Below are positions 1 to 11,508 of a stretch of DNA of 64,000 nucleotides, in pieces. Origin of the DNA: Anastrepha obliqua (lineage: Eukaryota; Arthropoda; Insecta; Diptera; Tephritidae); the NCBI RefSeq assembly GCF_027943255.1, contig NC_072893.1:61784001-61848000 (forward strand), in the 5' to 3' direction. The translations under genes and the position numbers were made by a program. The notes beneath the pieces are model-generated. The model worked only from the letters and a program-made list of their open reading frames with translations, searched no databases and was not told where the DNA came from. How positions within the stretch are numbered: the stretch's first letter is position 1; each line of letters starts with the position of its first letter.

Positions 1-290
1 AGAGCCCATTTTGCCACTCCCTTCTGCGGCCATCATAGCCACGGTTAACAAATGGGTAGCTGCAACCCACAAGTGAGCTTGGCAGGCTGAGAGAGGTTGC
101 AGATGGACTAAACTGATGTTACCTGTCATGTCTGATAGAGTGTCGCAAACCCTTCCGTCATTAAGCAGAGGGGAGTGCAGACAGCTGGTTGCACAGATGA
201 CGGGCCACTTTCTGTGGGCGAATCACATGGAAAGGTTGGGCATCTCAGACAGTGTACTCTGCCCAGCTTGTGAAGAGGAGGATGAGCGCG
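1..290 (+). pseudogene. LINE ORF2 C-terminal fragment (RNase-H-bearing LINE)
   Basis: The plus strand encodes a C-terminal LINE polyprotein block. It includes the motif TGHFLWANHMERLG, followed by the start of a cysteine knuckle (CPAC) and an acidic run. The block downstream of RNase H in I/R1-group LINEs looks like this, and the same block recurs at 19.7-19.9 kb with high similarity. Upstream bases 1-115 also match that copy in a broken frame. Similarity stops near base 290, before the His-Cys half of the knuckle, so the copy is truncated or recombined. It would act in reverse transcription of LINE RNA if intact, but this piece is dead. Confidence 0.75.
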
Positions 291-635
291 ATTTTAAACA
301 TACTTCTATGACAGAAATAATTCGTTACTTTTTACACTGGTTCTCTCTGCTGATGAGCTTGCCTGGAAGGGGACTGAACTACTCTCAGAGACTTCCTACC
401 CGGTCATCGGCATCCGAGAAGGAGACTGTTGAGATGTCTGTAAACTTGCGGGTTTGCCAGCTAAACGATTAAGGTTACTGGGTGCTCCTTTCTTCTAAAT
501 CCCAGCAATCTTTTCCATTACATCAACAGCTCTGGGTGGTTGTAGATATCTGCCCGTTGGAAGTCTCATAATGGTATCAAAACGGCGGGAGTTCCAGAGT
601 GGCACTTAAACCATTTGACCTACCTACTTAACGGA
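291..635 (+). other. Probable LINE 3' end with ACCT-type tail
   Basis: Non-coding sequence follows the LINE fragment. It ends in a short tail at 619-632 built from ACCT units (gacctacctactta). Tails of this kind terminate several fly LINEs. Whether it belongs to the same element as bases 1-290 is uncertain, because the coding similarity breaks before it. Confidence 0.35.
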
Positions 636-3261
636 ACTATAGGAAAAGAGGTGCAGCGTCTAGTAGGTCGCATCTGTTTAATTAAATTATAGCTTCGAAG
701 CTATCGATGAAAGTATTCAGAGTAGTATCTGAGCAATTCGATGTCAATTGATCTAAGTAATCTGGACATTGCCGTCAACTCTTCTAAAATATGGTTTATT
801 AAGAAGTGAGCGTTAAGAAGTGAGCGATAAGAAGTGAAATAAAAAACTTAAACTTTATGTTTTCAATTTTGGAATTTATTCAATGTTGAAAATTTATATA
901 AAGAAGAAAAATATATTCCGTTTTTAACATTTTTATAACGCTTTTTTAATTTTGGGAAAATATGCTTTCTTGTCATTTTTGATAAATATGCCCCCTCCAG
1001 ATGTTTCCTTATTTTTCCTTCAAATAATTACGTAAAAATCTACTAGTAGTAAAGCAGCAAGAAAGTCACAGAGTCGTATATATTTCCTATTTCTTAGTCA
1101 TACTCATCCGTTCCTTATATGGAAAAGACAAGCAACGCGAGTTTGTCACAATTCTGAGTTTACTAAAAGCACGTGAGTTTGCTGCTAGCGAATTTCCCTG
1201 CAGGACCTTCATACACACCAGTTTATTTGTGTGTATGAGTGCGCATACTACAATGCGCTCTATTAAGTCTACAAACGGATAATTTTCCCAAGCTGCGTTG
1301 AAAAAGAAAAGCAAACTACATCACTTTTTTCGCTGTACTTTGAATTTCAATTTATGCGTTCTTTATTTTTCGATTTTGCTATTTTTCGACGCAAATATTT
1401 GCTTCTAGCGTTGCGTGAACGGTTCCAAAAAAGCAAAAAAAAAAAATGCTAAATGCAATAACTACCAAAGGGGGAAGTATGTAAAACTAAACGGTTCCAT
1501 GAATGGAATTGAAATTGTTGAGGGATTTTTCGAATATAAATGTAAATAAAAAATTGCTCACTTATTGATTATTGACTTGAATTTTATATATTTTTTTTTT
1601 TCAGGCGTGAAACAGTAAGTTTTTTACCTCTTTTGTACTGGTTTCTTGAAAATATTTGGATGCTCTGTATGTTAATATTGCGCTTTGTTGAAAATTTTTT
1701 GCTTCTATTAGAACAGAATATAACTTTTTCGATTTGGTGGACTGTTTTTTAGGAAAAGTACAATAGCACAATTTTATGCTATAAATTAGCGAGCACTAAA
1801 AAAATCAAAAAAAAAAAAATACATATATTAATAAAAAAAAAAAATACAGAATTTTTTAATGAGCACTAGAAATATCAAAAAAATACATGTATTAATAAAA
1901 ACAATAAATACAGATTTGTTTTTGCTTTTTCATAAAGGTTAATTGCGTTTTACACATTTTTTTATTTAATATATTTCCTACAATTACTCTAGGTTGTGAA
2001 AAAAATAAGGATTGAAAATTGTTAAATTTAGTATTTTCTATGTATTATTCCATTCAAACTGAGACGACTTGATGCACATTAAAAAAATCCCATCGACCAA
2101 GAGGTTAAGGATGGCATAAAAGGAGGTTTGCACTTCAGCCTTAATATCTTTTGGCCCGGCGAAGATTTTAATTTTAAAATTTTACAATTAAGACATTCAA
2201 TTGCTTTGTAAGTTTTGTAAGTTTTGGGATTTCGGGATTTCCCGCCATCGCGAAAATTTTCGGGACATTTCGGGATATGCTTCCCAAATATTTTTTACTG
2301 AATTTAGGTAACTTTGCATAGGAAAAATTTATATATCTCAATTTGCATGTTGTATGGCAGCAATTGAAACTAATAGGTTTTGAATTTATAAAGAGTGCTT
2401 CTCTCTAGTCCAGACTGAAGTATGATACTTTTTAAATCGATGTATTAAATTTATTTTAAAAACTTTCAATTTCATTTCAATCTAAGAGTAACAGTTAATA
2501 AATTCATCGATGTATGTACAATTATTTAATCATAATTGGAGTTCTCTTCGTTTAGAGGTACGTAAAGTATATAATGCCAGCAATATTACTTGCGCTACAC
2601 CCAAATGGGCAGAACTCCATTTATTCAGAGGCTAAATTTGTGAAATCTGAATAATAATAATAAGAATACAATGATTCTGCTTCCATATTTTCGCTTGAAT
2701 TCAACAAGGTATCCTTTCATCAAAATTGGAAGTATAATTTCCTAAGGTCAATTACTTTTAGCCTTTTTAGTTTAGTAAATTTAAGCTATTGTTAGGTGCT
2801 TGCATAAAAAATATTACAACCGAACCGGATATATCCCTAGCCCTTCATTTCCAAAAATATATTAAGTGACTAATTTTGGCCGAAATTTGGCAAAGTGTTG
2901 TACTTATAATATAGCTTCTTGGGATCCTATAGAATACTTGCGAATGGAAAACATTTGCTTCGATAAACCTTACCATAAACACCACTTTTCTAAATAATTC
3001 ATGCCAGTTTACTATAAATATCTTGAGCCTAGCGCCACCTATCGGGTCAATTTTTTGTGAAAGTATTATATTATTTACTTCATACAATCCATGTAATTGC
3101 TGCACTGTTCATTTAAAGCTGTACTTCATTACAGCAAAATTTTTCGGAATTCCTTGACCCACGATCTCATGAACCATTCCCAGGTATGCCAACAGCAGTT
3201 GACTAGAATTTCGTCACTAGTGCATTGAACTATTCACGCGTACGAACGTATAAAATTATTA
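636..3261. other. AT-rich sequence without recognised genes
   Basis: No open frame with recognisable protein similarity on either strand; only short frames of AT-rich composition. It holds a 70-bp tandem duplication at 1791-1924 (listed separately), a short repeat of about 17 bp around gtgagcg at 802-838, and several long A/T homopolymers. Confidence 0.6.
1791..1924. repeat. Two-copy tandem duplication, 70-bp unit
   Basis: Both units begin gagcacta and run through an A-rich core with tacat.tattaataaaa and aatacaga. The second starts at 1861, exactly 70 bases after the first. The units differ mainly in A-run length, which suggests a fairly young local duplication. Confidence 0.7.
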
Positions 3262-3274
3262 AAATGAATTAAAA

Positions 3275-3327
3275 ATTAAATTAAATTAAATTAAATTAAA
3301 TTAAATTAAATTAAATTAAATTAAATT
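3275..3327. repeat. (TTAAA)n microsatellite
   Basis: About ten uninterrupted pentamer units. This is a pure pentanucleotide array at the edge of a very AT-rich block. Confidence 0.9.
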
Positions 3328-3559
3328 TAAAAATAGATTACAGGCTCTAGCTAAAAATATTATTTGAAGAGCAGAAAACCTTTAAAAATTTTATAAATTG
3401 AGATTTTCACTTTATCTGCATCAAATTAAAGAAAAATAGTTTTGTAACTTTATTTAATTTTTTAATATGACTTTTCTTATTATTAATATTTCTTCTTCTT
3501 TTATGTTTTTCGATAGTTTTTAAATGTTTTTTTTTTTTTTTAATTTTTTTTTTGAGTAG

Positions 3560-5100
3560 TTTATTAATTTTGATTTATTTTATTAATCTGCAGTTACAGT
3601 CAAAATTATTAATTAAAAATTAAATTTTGTTTAATATTTTTTTATTATTTTTCTTTTAAGAGTTTTCATAATTTTTAATTCGAAATATTTAATATCTTCC
3701 TAATTTCATTTGTATTTAATTTAAAAAATTAACTTCCAAAATATTTTTGAAACATATATATATTTTTTTATTTATTATTATTAATTTTATTTTAATAGTT
3801 TCGAAAATCCTCGAATTTAGAATTTTGTAAATACAATTTTTTTAATCATTTTAAAAAAATTAAAAAAAATTCTGAGTTTACTTACTTATTTATTATATTA
3901 CGGATTTATGGATTTATTATTAATATTTTTCCCTTAAATTATTATTATTACTATTATTCTTAAATTCATTCATTGATTTATTCATCTGGAGCATATATTC
4001 AAAACTTATTCCCAACTTATATTTAAATATGTTATTTTAAAAAATATTTTTTTTGGGTATTTTATGGTTTTTTTATTAATAAAATTTTTATTTTATGAGC
4101 TACAAAAATCCTCAAATTAAAAACTTTAGGGATTTAAGTTTTTTATTCATCCACAGTAAATTTAAAAAAACAATTATTTATTTGTTTATTATTTTATGCT
4201 TTTTATTTTTACTATTTAATATTTTTATTTTATTGGTTTTGATAATTTTTAAAGCTAAGAGATTTCTAAATTTTTTATTTATTTTAACGTATTTTATTCA
4301 TCTGTGTATATACTCAAAATTATTTAATTCCCAAATTATATTCAAATATATTATATTATTTAAAAAATTTGTTTTAGTTATTTAATTCTTTTTCTTTCTA
4401 CTAATATTTTTATTATCTATACTCAAATTATTAGCTATAATTTATAAAATTATGAATTTATTTATGTATTAAAAATTAGCTGTATTCAAATGTACTATTT
4501 TAAAAATATTTTTTGTTTTTTCATTTAATCCTTTTTCACTAATATTTTTATTTTATCAGTTTTAATAATTTTTAATTTGCATTTTCAAATATTTTATATT
4601 TTTCTAATTTTTTAATTCATCTGCAGTAAATTTTCGAAATTAGTTTCTAAGCTATATTTGAAAATTTTATTTTGGCAACAGATTTCTCTTTTTAATATTT
4701 TATGGTTTTCTATATTATTCATATTTTATCAGCTGCCATTGCTTTTAATTTTTTCATAAATTTCCATATTTTTTACTCATCCTCATTAAAATTAAAATAC
4801 TAGTATCCAAGCTATATTCGGAAATTTTATTTTATATTATCAAAAAATTTAGTTATTCATTTTAATTTATTAATGTTTTTTTATTGTTTTTTCATTATTA
4901 GTATTTTTGTTTTATCAGTTTTGAGAGTTTTTATAGTTAAGGCATTTTCAATTTTTTTATGTATTTATATTTTATTGTTTTGTTTTGTATTATTACTATT
5001 TTTGTTTTATCAGTTTTGAGAGTTTTTATAATTAAGGCATTTTCAATTTTTTTATGTATATATAATTTTTTTTTTGCATGCAGTAAAAATAAAAAAACTG
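3560..5100. repeat. Degenerate AT-rich tandem repeat, period about 155-160 bp
   Basis: A landmark related to attcatctgcag recurs near 3983, 4147, 4297, 4616 and 4775, with fainter traces near 3583 and 5078. Spacing is about 150-160 bases or a multiple. Each landmark is followed by caa-gctatattc-aaa-ttttatttt and then a gtttta-tttttattttatcagttt block. The units are strongly diverged. Short open frames here (for example 4095-4385) are by-products of AT-rich composition, not genes. Confidence 0.5.
4884..5068. repeat. Near-identical direct duplication, about 95-bp offset
   Basis: A segment containing ttgttttatcagttttgaga, then tttttataRttaaggcattttc, occurs at about 4906-4965 and again at about 5000-5060 with only a few differences. 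It is the youngest duplication inside the AT-rich tandem block. Confidence 0.75.
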
Positions 5101-5129
5101 CACTAGCCATATCAATTTAAACATTTGTC

Positions 5130-6478
5130 TTTAATGAGCAATTTATTTATTTATTTTATATTATTTGTAATTTTTTTACGTTTTTCTGTATTATTTTTCA
5201 TCAAAACTTTTTCTAAAATCTACCTCTTTGCCATTTTAAAGACTTTATTCATTTTGCGCAGGCTGCGCTTTCTATTTGTTGGCTGCTCTCGGCCACTAAA
5301 CCACTAACACAAACGTTTCAATCCTTTTGGGTAACAAAATTTATTTGAAAAACATTTCGCGCTTTCCCTGTCAACACATAAATAAGGATAACAAAATAAA
5401 AAAACACTCACTCTTCAAATATACGAGTATATTCACAAGTACACTCACTCTCACACACACACACAACTCTTTCGCTGCCGCATAGCTTGATTGACAAGCG
5501 AATTCTCTCAAGGATTTCCATTTATGTGCTTGCTATACTTTTTGTACATTTTGACAGGCAGTTGATGTTTTGCGTTTCCTGCTTGTTTAGATTTGTGCGA
5601 TTTATTTGCATTTTGATTTTCTGTTCTGTTCTTTTTGATGTTTTGTCTGTTTTCTTTAATATATTCATGCACGTCTTTGTGAAAAAGGAAATCTAATATA
5701 TTTATATTTTTTTAAGCCTACCATTTGTGTTGAAAATTGTAGTGTTTTCCTCTTTGCAATTTAGCACGAACAGAATTTCTGACGTAATCCTTGGTATTAC
5801 TTTGTTTTACTTGTTGTAGTGGTTGTATCCTATTTCTAGTCGGCTTAAAAGCGAATTCGTTGGATGAAAGGACTAACAACTTCCGTTGGTAAACCGAACG
5901 CGGCTACGTCTAAGTTACGGTGTAAAGCGCGCGAGTGGTAAGCCAGTTAACAGGAGCTAACAAAGCGGTGCCCGTTGACAGCGACAGCGACAATGGCAAT
6001 GACGACGAAAACGGAAACGGATGCGCGCAACACAAACGGCTCAATCACTTGTGTTTCCTGTGCAACAACTTTGTGCTGTTGTACTTAGGTTATTTGTGAA
6101 TATTTTATAAATATTTTAGGTCACCAATTTTGGCCCGAATTTTGAATTTAAAAGTTTTTATTTTTATTTTATTTTTTTTTATTAAAAAACAAAAAACGTA
6201 TTTCGATTACTTCCTGGAAGCGCGAACCACCAGCGACCTACTACTACGTCTGTATGCGTATTTTTCGTTTGCTCGATGTGCGAGCGTGTTTTAAGCGCCG
6301 ACGACCGTCGCTTTTCACTTTCAATTTAAAAATGCTGCCAAGCGATGATATCAGTTACTAATATAAGTCTGAGAAGCGAACCGTAAGAAAAGCCAAAAAT
6401 TACAGAGGCAAGCAGCAAATGCGGATAAAGGTAGCAAGAAGCAGCAACAGTAGCAGAGATGACATACGACGCTTCAGA
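5130..6478. other. Unique, gene-flank-like sequence
   Basis: From about 5270 the base composition shifts from extreme AT to mixed, non-repetitive DNA. It includes a short CA run (5452-5465) and, at 5940-6060, gacagcgacagcgacaatgg-type sequence like fly leaders or regulatory DNA. I find no convincing protein-coding frame. Its position directly upstream of the 6.48-kb promoter suggests regulatory sequence, which is an inference. Confidence 0.4.
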
Positions 6479-6513
6479 TCAGTCGCAGAGCGCAGTCTAC
6501 TTACAGAAGATCG
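6479..6513 (+). promoter_or_regulatory. TATA-less core promoter: initiator + DPE
   Basis: TCAGTC at 6479-6484 matches the arthropod initiator, with A+1 at 6481. AGATCG at 6508-6513 lies exactly at +28 to +33 and fits the fly downstream promoter element consensus R-G-W-Y-V. No TATA box is present around -30. The exact Inr-to-DPE spacing, which is required for TFIID recognition in Drosophila, is the main support. Transcription would run to the right. Confidence 0.5.
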
Positions 6514-6900
6514 CACAATTTACATTGCTTTGTTATTGTCATGAGCTCATAGGCGCTGTTGGCATTCCAAAATGCAACTCATCGACCGACCATTGCGGCG
6601 ACGACTTCTCTCACTGACTCAGACTCTTGGCTAACTGGCTGCATTGTGAAACTTCCTTGCTCCACCTTCACCTTCAACTCGGCTGTGTGCTGTGTATTGT
6701 GTAAAGGCCAACATCGAAACCTAAGTGAAGAGAAGAAAGGAAGCTCAAAAGAAATTGAAAGTGTTACAAAACAAAAACAAAAAACACGACACTTCTTTGG
6801 AAATTCGTAATATCAAAAAACTATCAGTATTTAAACCCAAAAAACATAAAAGATGCGATGCGCATAAAAATCAATAATAAAAGAGCAGAGTAAACGAATC
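6514..6900 (+). other. Possible 5' leader exon
   Basis: Sequence downstream of the initiator has the look of a fly 5' untranslated leader: A/C-rich on the sense strand, acaaaacaaaaacaaaaaac near 6767, and no repeat similarity. The frame at 6559-6810 lacks any recognisable domain and is probably not translated. No strong splice donor is obvious; weak candidates occur (for example gagtaaac near 6885). Confidence 0.25.
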
Positions 6901-6930
6901 TCCGTCGCAGACACAATGCTCGCTAACAAA

Positions 6931-7003
6931 TATATAAGTATAAGCCACGCTGTTGACCAAACAATCAGTCGCACTGTCACATACGTCACTCAGTCACTCA
7001 GTC
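6931..7003 (+). promoter_or_regulatory. Candidate TATA box with initiator cluster
   Basis: TATATAAG at 6931-6938 (overlapped by a second tataag) is followed by three TCAGTC initiator matches starting at 6965, 6990 and 6998. The first would place the TATA box at about -36, slightly longer than ideal. This could be an alternative promoter about 480 bp downstream of the Inr/DPE promoter, or chance. Confidence 0.3.
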
Positions 7004-7503
7004 AAGCAGTCAAAACACCAGCAGCAGCTGTTCGTACAAATTGCGGTCCCGCATTTTTGATGGGCTAGCGACTAAGCCAACTACATAAGTATGTTTCTGT
7101 ATGTATGTATGTAGGTTTGTTTTGAAATACAATGCTAAGAGCAAAGTGCTCAGGAGAGCGTTCGCTTCTGCCACCGTCGCTTAGCCGTCGTTCATGACAC
7201 TGACATCGCTTCACCAACTCTGACCAACAGCGATTGCCGGCTGATGTGGCTGCTAACGCTGCCGTTGTTCCGTACATACAATAGTCAAGTTACACTAGTC
7301 AAAAAGTCAAAAGGCGGCTGATGATAACGTGGCTTACAACACAAGACAGTGGAGCAAGTTCAGTTCTTATAATGAAAGCATGAGAGGTTTGTAAATTTGT
7401 TTCACTTTTGATCGAAGGGCAATACGAGTACAAGCGTTTTGATGCTGAGTTTTCTGAGTAGTTTGGACATAAGCGCCAATTACTTTAAAAATTATTTTAC
7501 CTG
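7004..7503. other. Unique sequence with short (GTAT)n run
   Basis: Non-repetitive, mixed-composition DNA that continues the promoter-proximal region. It contains a gtatgtatgtatgtag run at about 7099-7114. The minus-strand frame at 7065-7277 has no recognisable similarity. I see no gene. Confidence 0.4.
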
Positions 7504-8752
7504 TAGGCTTGGGTATAATAAGAAGTAAACTGAAAAAGATATCTGAAGAGTTTGATGTTATACTGCATTGAAAATCCGGTGCATTTTTAAGAGTTTGAGA
7601 GCAAAAATATTGTTGGAAAAATAAATAAAAGATTTTTATTACAATCTGGTAAACAGTTTATGGCATTTATTTTTTGAATATGCTGGACGTATACCGTCGC
7701 GACTACGAGTTACATTAGTATCAACGTGTTATAGTGTTCTTTTGTGGAAAAAATCAGGAATCGCGCAGTGATTGAATTTTTTTTGGAGGTTTTAAAGCAA
7801 AGAAGATTTTGAATGAATGTCGAAAGTGTATAAGGGGTTTTCGCCATAAATTAATACAGTAGGAAGATGGGTTAAATGTGGTCGTACAGGCCTTGAAGAC
7901 TACCCACATCAAGGACGTTTAGAAACAGCAACAATACCAGAAGTCGTAGAAAAAATACAGCATATCGTATTCGAAAATCGTCGAGTGACGGAAAGCGATT
8001 TAGTAGATGCCCTAGGTATCTCCTTGGGTAGTGTAAGCAATATAGTATTAATGACTGAAGTATTGGTTTTCAGAAAGCCATGTTCCGCATTCGCTAACAA
8101 TGGAAAAAAATTTATTCGAATGCGATTTTTCAGCAACATTTAGAGCGTTTTCGAAAGGATAAAGTGGGTTTTGTGCGTCGATATTCATATCTATGGTTGA
8201 GACTTGGCTTAAGAGTGGTGTGAAACTTGTTCTTCGGCTCCGAAACGAGTTCGTGTCCAAAATCCGACGAAGAAGGTGTTAGCAACAGTTTTTTGGGTTG
8301 CCAAAGGAATTTTTTTGTGCATTATTTTCAAACTTGTAAAAGAAGAAATTCTGAATATTATTTTAACCTTTTAGACCAGCTGAAGGAAAAAATTCTTGAA
8401 AAGAGACCCAGTTTGTAAAAGAAAAAAGTTGTTTTTCAGCAGGCCAATGCACCGTGTCACAAAAGCATTTTGATAGCTATTCTAAAATCCATCAATTAAA
8501 GTTTGAATTGTTGGAGCATCCACCAACTTCCATCTGTTTCCAGACATAATAACCATTTTCAATCAAATGCTGAGGTCATAACAGCTGTGGAAGCGTATTT
8601 TGCAGCCCTTCCAGATTTTCAAGTCAGGGTTGGAATTTATAAATTTGCATCTCATTCGAACAAGTGTATTGATGTTCAGGGAAACTATACTGAATAATAA
8701 AGTTCATTTCAAACCATATAATTGGTTTTTCTCATCTTATTGCCTAACCTAA
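7504..8752 (+). mobile_element. Decayed mariner element
   Basis: The element is about 1.25 kb, the normal length for mariner. The right end (8731-8752) reads, in reverse complement, ttaggttaggcaataag, a mariner-type terminal inverted repeat followed by TA at 8753-8754. The left end at about 7504 (taggcttgggtataataaga) is a diverged counterpart. Inside, broken plus-strand frames encode an N-terminal helix-turn-helix region with RxGRLETAT and VTESDLVDALGIS-like sequence near 7905-8040. Near 8400 there is a KKKVVFQQxNAPCHKS-like catalytic stretch, and the C-terminal CIDVQGNYTE ends at 8697. Frameshifts and stops make it inactive. Confidence 0.8.
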
Positions 8753-8957
8753 TAAATCTAAATGAGCCGAATCAGCCAAAATGTGACGTAAACGATGGTC
8801 ATTTGGCCTGAATTCGTGCACGAGATGCATTTATAGGCAAAATAAAGGGTGGTTAAATTTTAAGGGCTGATGTTGAATGTAAACCACACCTAAACGTCAA
8901 GCTTTTTTCTGCATTTCGTTTGACATTTTTCAATTTCAGACTAATTCAATTTGAATC

Positions 8958-10733
8958 ATGGAAAGATACACAATTCAGCAACGCGTTAAGGGGTTAGGGG
9001 TAGTCAGAATTTTCAAAAAATCGATTTTTTTTTGCATTTTCTTAAAGTATAATGTTTTAAAAATATTGTGTAAAAATTTGAAGTGAATCCGACAAATACT
9101 TTTCAAGTTATTCAACAATTAACAAAGGGCGCTCGGCCGCTCCGGAGCCGATAGCAAAACTTTAAATGCGTTTTTCTCAAAACTATGTTTTTCAAACTGG
9201 TGAACACTCTAACTTAAAAACCGCTACGTAGCTTTCAATAAAATTTATACAGCTTTTGAAAAACATAAAAAACTTGTGCCTGATCGAAGGATTTTTTTTT
9301 TTTCAAAAATTTCGATTTTTTTTTAACAATTAACTGTTGGTTTTTTTTCTAAAATCTGGAAAAAATTTTCTGAGGCCACCATTAAGTTCATTTTGAAACA
9401 AAAAAAAAGCTTCGATCAGGCACAAGATTATCTATTAATAAAACTAATTTTTCTTGTCCGATTGGTTTTAGATGAATCTGCAAGGACTTGTGATGTTCAC
9501 CGCAAGGGACTTCTGGAGAAACGGGCTTCACACAAACCGCGATAACTTTTGCAATTATTAATTTTTTTTTGTTGAAATTTTGGTGAAGTCAAGTTAAAAC
9601 ATGATGTTTTTATGCTATGTTTTTATTTTTGTTAAATAAATTAATTAAGTAGCAAAAAAAAATTCGTGAAAATCATCATTTTTTCGGGCCTCTGACTACC
9701 CCTAACCCCTTAAAGTTATTCAGGCTTATTATGAAAACGGGCGTTCAAATCCAAATGCATATAACGCACTTCATGATTTTTTCGGTCAATTTAATCGTCC
9801 AAATGTGCGTATAATCAGAAAAATTGTGCAAAAGTTTGAGCAAACTGGGTATGTAGGAGATGTGAAAATACCAATGCATGCTCGTACAGCTCGTACTGCA
9901 GAAAATATTGCTGGTGCTCGCGATAGTGTGGTTGAAGAGCCGTCCACCTCAACTCGTCGTCGTGCCCAACAATTGTCGTTGATGAACACTATGCATAAAG
10001 ACTTTCATTTACAGGCTTACAAGGTGCAATTGACTCAAGAATTAAAGCCTCTTGACCATTTCAAACGTCGTCAATGGTCAGAATGGTGGCAGGAAATGGC
10101 AACAGTGAATTTTCGCAGAAAATCATCTTCAGTGATGAGTCACATTTTCACCTCAGTGGATTCGTCAATAAGCAGAATTGGCGCATTTGGGTGAATGATA
10201 GTCCATAAGTGATAGCCGAAAAACCAATGCACCCACAAAGAGTGACTGTTTGGTGCGGTTTATGGGCCGGCGGCATCATTGGGCCTTATTTTTTCCAAAA
10301 TGAGGCCGATCAGGCAGTTACTGTGAATAGTTTTCGCTATCGTGAGATGATAACGAACTTTTTATGGTCCGAATTGGAAGATATGGATGTGGACGATATG
10401 TGGTTTCAACAGAACGGTGCCACTTGTCACACAGTTAACGAAACAATGGCTCTTTTGCGCGAAAAATTTGATGGCCGAATAATCTCACGTCGCGGCGATG
10501 TCAATTGGCCGCCAAGATCATGCGATTTGACACCGTTGGATTTCTTTCTTTGAGGCTATTTGAAAGAAAAGGTGTACGTCGATAAGTCAAGAGCTAAAAG
10601 ATGAGATAATTCGGCACATTAACGGAATAGAACCTCAATTATGCCTCAACGTCTGTGAAAATTTGGACCATCGGATGGAGGTGTGCCGCCGAGCCTGCGG
10701 CGCCCATTTGGCCGATATTTTGTTCCATACGTA
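8958..10733 (+). pseudogene. D,D41D transposase, broken by MITE and point lesions
   Basis: A DNA cut-and-paste transposase of the IS630-Tc1-mariner superfamily that would cut at its own TIRs. It starts MERYTIQQRVK, is interrupted by the MITE, and resumes VIQAYYENGRSNP at 9714. Then follow the helix-turn-helix region, the ENIAGARDSVVEEP block (9901-9940), the first catalytic motif FSDESHFHLSGFVNKQNW (about 10125-10185), VWCGLWAGGIIGPYFF (10250-10292), and the second motif QQNGATCHT, where the expected catalytic Asp is Asn. The third is PRSCDLTPLDFF. Forty-one residues separate the second motif position from the last Asp, the rosa spacing. Other lesions: a frameshift before the first motif, a stop at about 10207, and a stop after DFFL (10552). 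Confidence 0.8.
8990..9709. mobile_element. TTAA-flanked MITE (piggyBac-type target), 720 bp
   Basis: Perfect 19-bp terminal inverted repeats, GGGGTTAGGGGTAGTCAGA, lie directly inside a TTAA duplication at 8986-8989 and 9710-9713. No coding capacity. The TTAA target duplication is the hallmark of piggyBac-type transposition, so this is probably a non-autonomous derivative. It interrupts the D,D41D transposase near its start; removing it with one TTAA restores Q-Q-R-V-K-V-I-Q in frame. A related truncated copy lies at 28.14 kb. Confidence 0.9.
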
Positions 10734-10860
10734 ATTGAGCCATGCCAATATTATCATAATACTCTACTCAACCGAAATATCATCACAGTTTGCCATTCTC
10801 AGCTGTCCAACCATTATTATGAGTGCTGATATTTCTCATACAGCTAAAAAAACAGCTGAT

Positions 10861-11508
10861 ATATATAATATATTTTTTAAGTAAAGTATTTAAAATGTTT
10901 TATAATATTTTTAATATTTTTGTAAGTTTTTTTTTTATTTACCTTGAAAAAATGTATGGTATAAGAAACATTTATAGGTATTTAATTTGCTCAAAATTCT
11001 CAAATTTTTTTAAATTAATAATAATAATAACTGAAATTTATAATTCGTGAACATCATCTCCCCAGATTTATTTCTCTTATACATTTTTTGTTATAGATTT
11101 GACCCATGGCACGAGAAAGAAGGTAGTTCCGTTTCATGATAATCGTTGTTGTTGTTAGGCTACCTGATTCCCTAGAGGTGTTATTTCTTTTTGGTTTTTT
11201 TTTGTTCTGTAAAAAAAAAAAAAAATAAATGAAAATGAGTGAAGTTCAGAAGATATCATTAAACATAAATTCAATATAATTTATTATTACTATTTATACG
11301 AGATATATACAATCTAACCCTAACTTAATTAGCACACTGGGTACTGGGGTCCATATAACTTTTTTTTAATATTTTGAGAAAAAATTCCCAAAACAAAAAA
11401 AAAAAATGAGTTGTGGATTTCCTAATTGGAATTCGGCGCTGAGTGAAAATATTTTAACGCCACTAAATTAAATTGAAATATCCACAGATGAACAACTTGT
11501 GGTATAGA
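10861..11508. other. AT-rich sequence, nothing recognised
   Basis: AT-rich DNA with long homopolymers (for example 11188-11226). No recognisable repeat termini or coding similarity on either strand. Confidence 0.6.

Larger units (their letters stand above)
8842..10860 (+). mobile_element. D,D41D (rosa-type) mariner-like element, interrupted
   Basis: This is the most complete of several D,D41D copies here. Coding sequence runs from ATG 8958 to about 10733. The left end begins near 8842 (aaagggtggttaaattt). Its 3' region contains ctcatacagctaaaaaaac near 10835-10860, and a similar piece recurs at 60.79-60.83 kb next to other D,D41D sequence. A clean right inverted repeat was not found. A 720-bp TTAA-flanked MITE (8990-9709) splits the transposase near codon 11. 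Confidence 0.75.

Noticed and set aside
4095..4385. 96-codon plus-strand frame of hydrophobic residues resembling a membrane protein
   Set aside because: It lies in a strongly AT-rich tandem block; Phe/Ile/Leu/Lys content follows from composition and there is no domain.
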